64,000 nucleotides of DNA from assembly GCF_018294505.1 (NCBI RefSeq), contig NC_057812.1, positions 60,991,789-61,055,788 on the forward strand, written 5' to 3'. Positions within the stretch are counted from its first letter, which is position 1; the number at the start of each line of letters is the position of its first letter. The notes beneath the pieces were generated by a model, which worked only from the letters and a program-made list of their open reading frames with translations, did no database searches and was not told the origin of the DNA. Origin of the DNA: Triticum aestivum (taxonomy: Eukaryota; Streptophyta; Magnoliopsida; Poales; Poaceae). Position numbers and translations under genes: made by a program. Shown piece by piece: positions 33,995 through 44,125 of this stretch.

Positions 33995-35394
33995 TGATAC
34001 GTCTCCGTTGTATCTACTTTTCCATACACTTTTGCCCTTGTTTTGGACTCTAACTTGCATGATTTGAATGGAACTAACCCGGACTAACGTTGTTTTCAGC
34101 AGAATTGCCATGGTGTTATTTTTGTCCAAAAATAAAAGTTCTCGGAATGACCTGAAAATCAACGGAGAATTATTTTGGAATATATAAAAAATACCGAAGG
34201 AAAGATCCACGTCAGGGGGCCCACACCCTGTCCACGAGGGTGGGGGCGCGCCCCCTGCCTCGTGGGCCCCCTAACGCTCCATCGACGTCCACCTTGACTC
34301 CATATATTCACTTTCGGGGAGAAAAAAATCAGAGAGAAGGATTCATCGTGTTTTACGATACGGAGCCGCCGCCAAGCCCTAAACTCTCTCGGGAGGGCTG
34401 ATCTGGAGTCTGTTCGGGGCTTCGAAGAGGGGAATCTGTCGCCATCATCATCATCAACCTTCCTCCATCACCAATTTCATGATGCTCGCCGCCATGCGTG
34501 AGTAATTCCATCGTAGGCTTGCTGGACGGTGATGGGTTGGATGAGATTTCTCATGTAATCGAGTTAGTTTTGTTAGGCTTTGATCCCTAGTATCCACTAT
34601 GTTCTGAGATTGATATTGCTATGACTTTGCTATGCTAAATGCTTGTCACTAGGGCCCGAGTGCCATGATTTCAGATCTGAACCTATTATGTTTTCATCAA
34701 TATATGAGAGTTATTGATCCTATCTTGCAAGTCTATAGTCATCTATTATGTGTTATGATTCGTTAACCCCGAAGTGACAATAATCGGGATACTTACCGGT
34801 GATGATCGTAGTTTGAGGAGTTCATGTATTCACTATGTGTTAATGCTTTGGTCCGGTACTCTATTAAAAGGAGGCCTTAATATCCCTTAGTTTCCAATAG
34901 GACCCCGTTGCCACGGGAGGGTAGGACAAAAGATGTCATGCAAGTTCTTTTCCATAAGCACGTATGACTATTCGGAATACATGCCTACATTACATTGATG
35001 AACTGGAGCTAGTTCTGTGTCACCCTAGGTTATGACTGTTACATGATCGATCGCATCCGGCATAATTCTCCATCACTGATCCAATGCCTATGAGATTTTC
35101 CATATAGTGTTCTTCGCTTATTTACTTTTTCTTTGCTACTGTTACAATCACTACAAAACCCAAAAATATTGCTTTTGCTGCTGTTACCTTTTGCTACCAT
35201 TATCACTACTATCATATTACTTTGCTACCAAACACTTTACTGCAGATATTAAGTTTCCAGGTGTGGTTGAATTGACAACTCAGCTGCTAATACTTGAGAA
35301 TATTTTTTGGCTTCCCTTGTGTCGAATCAATAAATTTGGGTTGAATACTCTACCCTGGAAAACTGTTGCGACGCCCTATACTTGTGGGTTATCA
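33995..35394 (+). mobile_element. Single LTR of a Gypsy-type retrotransposon
   Basis: This 1,400-bp segment starts TGATACGTCTCC and ends CTTGTGGGTTATCA, a terminus pair widespread in Triticeae Gypsy elements. No internal domain is attached on either side. The flanking pentamers GGAGT (33990-33994) and CCAGT (35395-35399) match at only three of five positions, so it may be a solo LTR with a decayed TSD or one side of a rearranged element. Confidence 0.7.
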
Positions 35395-37597
35395 CCAGTT
35401 GCTGCTAATTGTGTTACAAAACATGATCATCTCATACAATAAAATTTAGCATCATGTCTTGACCATATCACATCACAACATGCCCTGCAAAAACAAGTTA
35501 GACGTCCTCTACTTTGTTGTTGCAAGTTTTACGTGGCTGCTACGGGCTGAGCAAGAACTGTTCTTACCTACGCATCAAAAACCACAACGCGGTATAGTGA
35601 TTACTTTTTGATCTTCGGAAACAACCCTGTTCATTGAATCCGATTCAACTAAAGCTGGAGAAACAGACACCCACTAGCCACCTATGTGCGAAGCACGTCG
35701 GTAGAACCAGTCTTGTGTAAGCGTACGCGTAATGTCGGTCTGGGCCGCTTCATCCAACAATGCCGCTGAATCAAGAATCAACTAGTGACGACAAGCAATG
35801 TGTATATACCCATGCCCACAACTCCTTTGTATTCTACTCGTGCATATAACATCTACGAATAAACCTGGCTCGGATGCCACTGTTGGGGAATGCAGTAATT
35901 TCAAAAAATTTCCAATGCACACACAAGATCATGGTGATGCATAGCAACGAGACGGGAGAGTGTCGTCCATGTACCCTTGTAGACTATAAGCGGAAGCGTT
36001 ATGAGAATGCAGTTGATGTAGTCGTATGTCTTCACGATCCGACCGATCCAAGTACCGAACGTACGACACCTCCAAATTCAGCACACGTTCAGCTCGATGA
36101 TGTCCCATGAACTCTGATCAAGCAGAGCTTCGAGGGAGAGTTCCGTCAGCACGACGGCGTGATGACAGTGATGATGATGCTACCGACGTAGGGCTTCGCC
36201 TAAGCACCGCTACGATATGACCGAGGTGGATTATGATGGAGGGGGGCACCGCACACGGCTAAAAGATCAACTGATCAACTTGTGTGTCTTGGGGTGCCCC
36301 CTGCCCCCGTATATAAAGGAGCAAGGAGGGAGGCTGGCCGGCCCTAGCAGGGCGCGCCAGGAGGAGTCCTCCTCCTAGTGGGAGTAGGACTCCCCTTTCC
36401 TAGTCCCACTAGGAGGGGGAAGGAAGGAGTGGGAGAGGGAAAAGGCAGGGGGGGTGCCACCCCCCTTTCCTTGTCCTATTCGGACTCAAGGCATGGGGAG
36501 GGGCGCGCGGCCCTGCGCTGGCCGGCCCCTCTCTCTCCACTAGGGCCCAACAAGGCCCATTAACCCCCCCGGCACTCCGGTAAAATTCCGATTTCACTCG
36601 GAACTATTCCGATGTCCAAATATAGGCTTCCAATATATCAACTTTATGTCTCGACCATTTCGAGACTCCTCGTCATGTCCGTGATCATATCCGGGACTCC
36701 AAGCTACCTTTGATACATCAAAACACATGAACTCATATTACCGATCGTCACCTAACTTTAAGCGTGCGGACCCTACGGGTTCGAGAACTATGTAGACATG
36801 ACCGAGACTCGTCTCCGGTCAATAACCAATAGCGGAACCTGGATGCTCATATTGGTTCCTACATATTCTATGAAGATCTTTATCGGTCAAACCACATAAC
36901 AACATACGTTGTTCCCTTTGTCATCGGTATGTTACTTGCCCGAGATTCGATCGTCGGTATCCTCATACCTAGTTCAATCTCGTCACTGGCAAGTCTCTTT
37001 ACTCGTTCCGTAATGCATGATCTCACAACTAACTCATTAGTCACAATGCTTGCAAGGCTTATAGTGATGTGCATTACCGAGAGGGCCCAGAGATACCTCT
37101 CCGACAATCGGAGTGACAAATCCTAATCTCGATCTATGCCAACTCAACAAGCACCATTGGAGACACCTGTAGAGCACCTTTATAATCACCCAGTTACATT
37201 GTGACGTTTGGTAGCACACAAAGTGTTACTCCGGTAGTCGGGAGTTGTAATCTCATAGTCATCGGAACATGTATAAGTCATGAAGAAAGTAATAGCAACA
37301 AACTAAACGATCATCGTGCTAAGCTAACGGATGGGTCAAGTCAATCACATCATTCTCTAATGATGTGATCCCGTTAATCAAATGACAACTCATGTCTATG
37401 GTTAGGAAAGATAACCATCATTGATTCAACGAGCTAGTCAAGTAGAGGCAAACTAGTGACACTCTGTTTGTCTATGTATTCACATATGTACTAAGTTTCC
37501 GGTTAATACAATTCTAGCATGAATAATAAACATTTATCATGATATAAGGAAATACAAATAACAACTTTATTATTGCCTCTAGGGCATATTTCTTTCA
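35395..37597 (-). mobile_element. Reverse-oriented Copia fragment: LTR plus leader
   Basis: On the minus strand an LTR (37597 to 35881) starts TGAAAGAAATATGCCC and ends CCCCAACA. It is followed by a PBS-like GTGGCATCCGAG and about 485 bp of leader to 35395. The leader is recognisably related to that of copies A and B (for example GATGAAGCGGCCC and GTAGGTAAGAAC), so it belongs to a relative of the same lineage. It ends exactly where the Gypsy LTR begins; no gag is present. Confidence 0.8.
35881..37597 (-). repeat. LTR of the reverse-oriented Copia fragment
   Basis: This 1,717-bp LTR shares with the A/B LTR the start ATATGCCCTAGAGGCAATAA but differs strongly in the middle. TATATA lies around 36309-36314. 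The region 36330-36560 has repeated AGGAGTCC and CCACCCCCC tracts. Confidence 0.8.
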
Positions 37598-37680
37598 CGA
37601 ATCGGGGCTAAAGCGTGCGATGCCCTTTAGTCCTAGTTTGTGTCTCAAACGGGACTAAAGGGCCCATTTCTCAAACTCTA
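37598..37680. repeat. Hairpin fragment of CACTA subterminal type
   Basis: CTTTAGTCCTAGTTTG and CAAACGGGACTAAAG (37628-37664) form an inverted repeat with a short loop. The CTTTAGTCCC..GGGACTAAAG motif is typical of subterminal repeats of Triticeae CACTA elements. No complete element is visible. 37681-37955 is A/T-rich with nothing recognised. Confidence 0.5.
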
Positions 37681-37953
37681 CCCCCTGTATCGCCATTTTA
37701 GTTTTGAAAAAAAAAGGAAATGATAAAAACTTCAAAAAAATAAAATCCTACGAGATGTAGTTATATTACTACATCACTAGTTAGGAAAATTAAAAAACTT
37801 AAATTGGACATGTTTTGCAAAAAAGTGTTATGAAAAAGTAAAATGGCTATAACTTTTGCATACGATGTCGGAAAAAAATGTATAATATATCAAAATGTTC
37901 AACACGAAAATCCGCTATATATTATACGTCTCAAAAAATTAAGGTTGTCTCAG

Positions 37954-37955
<2 letters not shown>

Positions 37956-37992
<37 letters not shown>
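37956..37992. repeat. (GA)n microsatellite
   Basis: About 18 GA units lie in unannotated sequence. Confidence 0.9.
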
Positions 37993-37996
<4 letters not shown>

Positions 37997-38229
37997 TATC
38001 CCGCCGGGGCTTCCCGACAATCAGTTGCGAGCGCGTGGGAGTGTCTCCAACCCGCACGTGCCACGTGCTGGGTGCATCTGTATCCTTTTAATTTCTGCAT
38101 GTGTATTGGAGGATTTTCTAAATTTTTGGTTTTTGCATTTTTGCTTGGTTTTTTAGGTTTTTATGAAGAAAATTATTTATTTATTATTCTCTCACGTGAA
38201 GCGCATTAAAAAAATTCATAGGTTTGCTA

Positions 38230-38405
38230 TTGCGCCTCCACCTGAGGCGAAACCTGTGCATCCCGAAAGTGAAAGAGCATAACTATGTTCTCCGAGAGTG
38301 AAAAGGCGCAATTGTGCTTCCTAAAAAGGGGGAAAGCACTGTTGTGCTTTTGCGAGAAGCACAAATGAGGTTCCCGAAAAGTGAAAAACACATGTGCTTC
38401 CAGGT
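38230..38405. repeat. Imperfect palindromic GCACAATTGTGC-type repeat array
   Basis: Five degenerate units with cores GCATAACTATGTTC, GCGCAATTGTGCTTC, GCACTGTTGTGCTT, GCACAAATGAGGTTC and ACACATGTGCTTC are spaced about 32-38 bp, with GAGAGTGAAA-like spacers. 38406-39592 is A/T-rich with no gene or element I can support. Confidence 0.6.
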
Positions 38406-39604
38406 TTTTGATTTTTTTTTTCAGTTTTCTCGCTTTCCATTTTTTCTTTTTTGGGGAAAAAGATTGTCCAAACCGATTGATATGCATATAGTTTTGAAGA
38501 TCTTGGCGCGAGAAATCGAAGAGTGAAAACAGTTCATAATTTGGACGCACGATTTAAGAGATACAATGCTTTGAATTTTTTTTTACGAAAAAGAGTAAAA
38601 CTTATAGGTTGTGACAAATGTTGAACCTGCAGTGCGTCACTTGTCATCGCGAGAGAAGGTGGAAGTAACCTTTGCAAGAAATACCCTTAACTAGTGATTT
38701 TGAGGATACAAAAAGATTCTACAAAGGATTCCGGACGGGCAGGTGTGGATAGGTTTAACAGGGAGTCAGGGGAGTTGGGCCACGGGGAGAGAGATTAGCT
38801 GGGGAGAGAGGGGTCCATAGAATACCCGTAATTATCCGTAGGTCTAGTACTTTCTAGAAATGAAGGTTTACTAGGGAGAATCCTATTTGCCGATGGTTCA
38901 CATAGACGAGCCAGCAATAGCCGGATTGGCCAACCCATTAGCTAGGATTTGTGCAAGAGAGATCTTGGTTATGGAAGTTTTTGACCGGTTTCCAAAACCT
39001 TCTGGAAGGTTTCAGTCCATTTTTCTTTCCTTTTTTTGTTGTTTTCTTCATGTTTTTTTCCTTTTTATTTTCTTTACTGTGTTTTTTCAAATGTTTCTAA
39101 AAATGTTCAGATTTTTTAAATAATAATGTTTAAAAGTTTCAAATTTTGCATCTTTAGAAGTTCACAACTACAAAAATTCTAAAACCAAAATAACTCCAGC
39201 GTTTTGACAAAGCGTCCAATAGGACATCCTGTGTACTGGCACATATGCTGCGAAAACTCGGAAGTTCCTAGTTGTAAAACTGTAGAATGCAAAACATGGT
39301 CTATTTGAACTAGTGTAGCATTCATGATGTCATTTTCAAACTTAAATTTTAAGCATCCTTGTAAATGTCGAAGGGAAATTAGGGAAAACACAAATTGAAA
39401 CATAAGTAAATATCTGTTCATTTAAAAGATGGTTTTAGGGTTGACCAGGAATATGCTCGGTATTAAATAATAATTTTTTCAAGGTTGATTGCGAGAATGA
39501 TACAAATAGAAATTAGTTTGTTCAAGGAGAGACTTGAAAGGTTGGTTTTTTTTGTGAAGCGTGTTATAATTATCTTAGATAAATGTTACATAAGACAGAA
39601 CATG

Positions 39605-39652
39605 CATCGATTGATGCAGAGGTCGGGGTCTTAACCTCCTTTTCCAAAAAAA
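39605..39652 (+). mobile_element. Very short 3' retroposon remnant with TSD
   Basis: Forty-eight bases ending CCTCCTTTTCC plus poly(A) are bracketed by AAGACAGAACAT (39593-39604) and AAGACAAAACAT (39653-39664), an 11/12 direct repeat. It looks like an extreme 5'-truncated LINE or SINE tail. The region 39665-39962 holds nothing recognised. Confidence 0.45.
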
Positions 39653-39964
39653 AGACAAAACATCTTTTTTCTCAAGTCAAGATGAAAAAAACAACAAACA
39701 ATGATGGCAATTTAAGGTAGTAGTTCCTGCAAAAATGTCATCGCATCAGTTCGGACCTATTTTCGATGTCAGGACATAAAAAACACTAGATCACACAATA
39801 CATTGGACTGGAACAAAAATATTGACACATGACACCATGTTACCGTTGTTTCAGGAAAAGTAACCTTTACACAAAAATGAAATTTAACCAAGGTCCAAAG
39901 GAGCCCATGACCAGTCTATATTTTCAGCCTATGTGTAGTCATTCGAGGTTGATTTTACTGCTTA

Positions 39965-40221
39965 CCTCATCCTTTATAATTTTTTTTAAGTTATAGGTTT
40001 GGCATGAGTCATACTTCTATAAGTTTAACCAATTTTATAATAAAATTTACTAATATCCACAACATCAAATACATGGAGTATGAAAATACATTTTCTGATG
40101 AATCTAATGAAACTAGTTTGGTGTTATAGATTGATATTATTTTTCTATAGAGTTCATCGAGTGTGGGGAAGTTTGACTTAGAATAAACCTAGACTGCAAA
40201 TATTTTTAAATGGAGGAGATA
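39965..40221. mobile_element. Decayed Stowaway-type MITE
   Basis: The left part reads CCTCATCCTTTATAAT after TA; the right part ends AATATTTTTAAATGGAGGAG. The interior (TTTGACCAA..TTTTATAATAAAATTTAC and GAAGTTTGACTTAG) is typical of Stowaway elements. The borders are approximate. Confidence 0.5.
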
Positions 40222-40435
40222 GTTAGTTAGCTTCACATCTTTTTTATCTAGAGACATATATAATTTTTTTTTCTGAATTCCTTGTTGCATTAGTTTCTCG
40301 ATTGGTGTTATCATGTAATTTCTAGACATATCTAGATTGTTACCTCAGTAATTAGGGTGCCACATGACATTCTTGACCTATGAAAAAACACACGACCATC
40401 TTAGTAAATTGAACTAGTTTGTGGATATTCAGTGC

Positions 40436-40790
40436 CGGGGCTCATCTGCATCCAGTGAACAGTAAAATCAAAAAAATAGCATAAACTAGAAAATTGAATT
40501 ATTTGGATGCAAAATGATTCAGTGCGCCAGGTGCGTGCAAAATTTCATGGCTAAATGACATATGAGGAGCTCGTGACCAAAAATCCAAAATGAGCAGTGC
40601 TATTTTCAAAAGTTCCTCGCAGACCCAAATTTGTCTTTTTTTTGCTACGAGCTACCGAAATGTCCAAACTGCTGGAAATTTGGCACGGACTTCATGCACA
40701 TGAGCATCTTCCATCACAAACAAATTGTTTTTCTCAATATTTATTAATGATTTTACTGTTCACATGCGGGGTGCAGATGCACCCGAGAAC
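40436..40790. mobile_element. Foldback element with about 35-bp inverted ends
   Basis: CATCTGCATCC..GTGAACAGTAAAATCA at about 40445-40473 is the inverse complement of TGATTTTACTGTTCAC..GGGTGCAGATG at about 40748-40783. The interior includes CTCGTGACCAAAAATCCAAA. It is probably a MITE, perhaps Mutator-derived. I could not define a target-site duplication. Confidence 0.6.
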
Positions 40791-41000
40791 CAATACACGC
40801 ACATATTCGCGGTTCAAGAGTTGTTTTTCCTGAGTCCTGACAAGGGATATGCTTCCTGTCCATTTTGTATTCATTGCTGGGATATCTGTGTTTATTTTTA
40901 CTTCTGTCGAAAACAGTAGATATTGAAACAACATTATGCATAGTTCCGTCATTTTCATTTTTTTTAGAAAAGGAGTCCCGTCATTTTCATATCCTCTTCC

Positions 41001-41190
41001 TGACGGCACCCAGCATCTTGAATGAACGCGACCATGCATGCAAACCGGTACGTAATGAATCAATCCTCTTCATATCCTTCATGTCCTTTTCATGTCCGGC
41101 CTCTTCATTCAGTCTCTACGTCACTAGAGTCGTGACGGCACCCAGCATCTCGAATGAAGGCGACCATGCATGCAATGCAAACCGATATCA
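41001..41190. repeat. Direct repeat upstream of the BAHD gene
   Basis: GACGGCACCCAGCATCTTGA with the following GCGACCATGCATGCAAACCG (41002-41048) recurs at 41132-41185 with slight changes. CATGCATG (RY-type) sits in both copies. They lie 160-350 bp before the acyltransferase start codon and could be promoter or 5' UTR. 40791-41000 shows no gene. Confidence 0.65.
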
Positions 41191-41350
41191 GCTCACGGTC
41201 GAATTCACCACCAACGGGTGGCTCGGGGAGCGCCTGCGAGCGGACGACAAACGAACGGCTCATAACCAACATCATCATCGGTGCAACAAAATAAACCACT
41301 TATCACCCAGCAGTGAGCTCTAGCTAGTAGTACTATTTCTTGGTGCCGTG

Positions 41351-42788
41351 ATGAACATCCGCGTGCGAGCTCTCGAGACCAACCATGTCCGGCCGGAGAT
41401 CATTCCCACCGGTCCGCCGTCGGATCACGGCCCCATCAGGCTCTCCCTCTTCGACACCCTGTTCCTCTCGCTCCCCCCGATCCAGCGCCTCTTCTTCTAT
41501 GACGGCGAGGACCTCCCGCCGTTCCCGGCGCTCGTGCGCTCCCTGCGGTCCTCCCTCGCCGCCACGCTCACCGTCTTCACCCCGCTCGCCGGCAAGCTTG
41601 CGGCCTGCACCGATGGCGACGTCGCCATTGAATGCTCCCCCGACGCTGTCCGTCCAGGTGTGAGGTTCGTCGTCGCACAGTACTCCGGCGACGCCTCCGA
41701 CATGCGCCCGCTAGCGCGGGATGCCGAGCATGACACCGAGGCGTTCTTGCAGCTCGTGCCGGAGCTCGAGGTGCGCAGGCTGCCGGCGCCCGTGCTTGCC
41801 GTCCAGGTCACGCGGCCGGCACCGGCAGGGCGAGGCGATGACGGCGGGGCCGGCGCCGTGGCCGTCGGGGTCTCGATGCACCACGCGGTGGCTGACGGGC
41901 AGTCGCTTTGGCAGTTCATGCGTGCATGGGCCACCGCATCACGAGATGGCTCGCTGGCGTTGGCAGGGCTCGTGCCACCGCCGATGTTCGACCGGGCGGG
42001 CATCCTGCGGCACCCCAAAGCAGAGGCGGCTACACGCCAGTTTGCCCGGCTCTCGGCGCCGGATCTGCCCACGGTGAACACGCTCACAGAGCCGGACTGG
42101 ACGCGGCAGAGCAGGAGGACCTACCTGCTCACCGCCTCCCAAATCCAATCTCTCAAGCGCCGCATCCTGCAACAAAGCGACAAGGACCAGCCGCCGGAGC
42201 CTCCAACCACGTTCATCGCCATCGCGTCCCTGCTCTGGACATCCTTCGCCCGCGCCAAGCACCCGAACCACGGGGCTACTGACGATGAAGACGTGTACTT
42301 CCTGTTCCCCGCGGACTGCCGTCGGCGCCTGCGCCGGCCTCTGGACCCCGGCTTCTTCGGCAACTGCGTCAAGCTTTGCTACGCGCGGGCCAAGACAGGC
42401 GACCTCTGCGGCCATGACGACGGCGCCGCACTCGCACGCGCGGCCGCGGCTGTGCGGCGTGCGATCCGCGAGCACGTGGAGGAGGAGGACCCGCTGGGCG
42501 ACGCCGACCGGTGGGCGGAGACCATCCGGGGCGTCCCGCGGGACAGGCTGGCCAGGCAGGGGTCGTCGCACCGGTTCATGGCGTACGAGGTGGACTTCGG
42601 GGTGGGGGGAGCCAAGCCGAGCGGAGATCGTGTCGATGCTCAGCGCGGCGGAGGTAGTGATGCTGGTGGGAGCGCGAGGCGGCACGGTGCAGGTGTCCGT
42701 GGCGCTTGGCCGGGAGCACGTGGACGGCTTCGAGGCCAGCTTCCATCGCATAAGAGCCTCACGTGTAATTGGTGGTGAGTGGATATGA
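41351..42788 (+). pseudogene. BAHD acyltransferase with one-base frameshift in DFGWG
   Basis: A single-exon gene of the plant BAHD family, which transfers acyl groups from CoA thioesters in the cytosol. The start is the ATG at 41351. The catalytic HxxxD is HAVAD at residues 178-182. The N-terminal LSLFDTLFLSLPPIQRLFFY stretch and the FPADCRRRL/FFGNCV region resemble the phenolic-glycoside and anthocyanin malonyltransferase branch; the exact acceptor cannot be told. At 42599-42609 the structural DFGWG motif (residue 415 on) is broken: GGGG where GGG is expected shifts the frame, and this frame ends at 42778. The native-looking C-terminus (SMLSAAEVV, HVDGFEASF) continues in the +1 frame to 42788. 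The full length would be about 478 residues, normal for the family. It is either a recent pseudogene or a homopolymer error. Confidence 0.85.
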
Positions 42789-44125
42789 TCATACGATCTA
42801 AATCCGTATGTAGTTTGGTTATGTCTAATGAACGAGAGGGCTACGTGTCAGCCGACTACGAGGCAATTATGGTGACTTTATAAAATCTTAAGGTGCTATC
42901 CCGGCTTAATCTCTCGGAAATGCTCAGAGGGATAGAGAGTGTGTGCTTGCGTTCATATGATTGAGTGTATACTTGTGTATGTGAGCAACTTCGATTGTAC
43001 TGTATCTTTTTTAAAAATACGTCTTGAATCCTTTATAGGTATGCCATTTTCAGGTGCCGAGTTGGAATCTCATTCTAGAGACACGTTTTGTCAATTGGGT
43101 AAGACGAGATCCTACAGTTCACTGTTTTATCTTTGAGGCTTGCTTCGTTGCACCCCCTAACTCAATTTCCTAGGGGTATTTTTAACCCCCGCCATCTATT
43201 TTTTTCTTCGGCCCGCCGCTGCCCATATCCAAGCCCCGTAGCCCATATCCAAGCCCTGTATAACCCGTATGACCCATACGTATGTATATGGTGACATCCC
43301 GAAAAAAAGGATGACACGACCCCACGACCAGGTAGGACCTGCCGACGGCCGATCCATCAATCACGTAGCTCAATCAATCACGCAGCTCCATCATTCACGC
43401 AGCTCCTCCATCATTCTGGTGAGGTTCTTTAGGAATATCGGCGGCGGCGATCTTATTGCCGGCGATCTCGTCCAAGAGCGCGCGCGGCACCGTCGTCAAC
43501 CTCCAGCGCTCGCAGGTACTGCATCTCGTTTCCCCACGTTTGTCTCGCTCACGACAGCATCGAACGAACCGCCGCTGTTTTCGTCGTAGTGGTTAACCTA
43601 GCGGGGCGGGTAACCTAGCTTTCTGGCGGTCCAGGCCATCGCAGATCTTGTTCTGGTAGTGCTGCTCGTCGTGATATACACAGTGATCACGCGGGCTAAA
43701 GTGGGTTTCTTCTTTCTAGGGTTAACCTAGTGTCGGTTGCCGTCGGTTGTGTGCACGACGGCTCCGTTATTTGATGCGGCGGCTTAACTAGGTATCCGGC
43801 GATCCAAAGTAATCACGACTGGTGCCGTGGGCTAGGAATCCGGCGGCGCATGTTATCACGGGTAGCGCGGCTTCTCGCGATCCAAAGTGATCACGTACTG
43901 GATTCATGGGACGTACCTTAACGCCGCTCGGTGTGGAGAGGGGGAGGATCCATGGGCGATTAGAGGTCGTTGGCGCCGGTTGTGTGCACGATCTGAACGC
44001 CCTCGGTTGGGGCGCTCTCCGGTTGGTGTAGTTTATTTAACATCCGTGATCGTGCGCTAGGTGTTGTATATGTCAGCATTGATAATGTTTGCACATGTGA
44101 TGATACATATTAATTGTTGTAGGAA
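42789..44125 (+). other. Intergenic region and probable 5' UTR/intron of the FAR1-like gene
   Basis: Two short tandem repeats are visible: CCCATATCCAAGCCCCGTAG twice at 43223-43262, and a degenerate ATCACGCAGCTC repeat at 43359-43415. A GC-rich stretch ends in a good donor CGCAG/GTACTG at about 43516, and an acceptor TTGTTGTAG precedes the ATG-containing exon at 44123, so a 5' UTR intron of about 600 bp is likely. No coding sequence is recognised. Confidence 0.45.

Noticed and set aside
43140..43460. Search for terminal inverted repeats bounding the FAR1-to-ULP1 cluster
   Set aside because: No matching inverted sequence was found near 63090-63330, so I do not annotate one large element.
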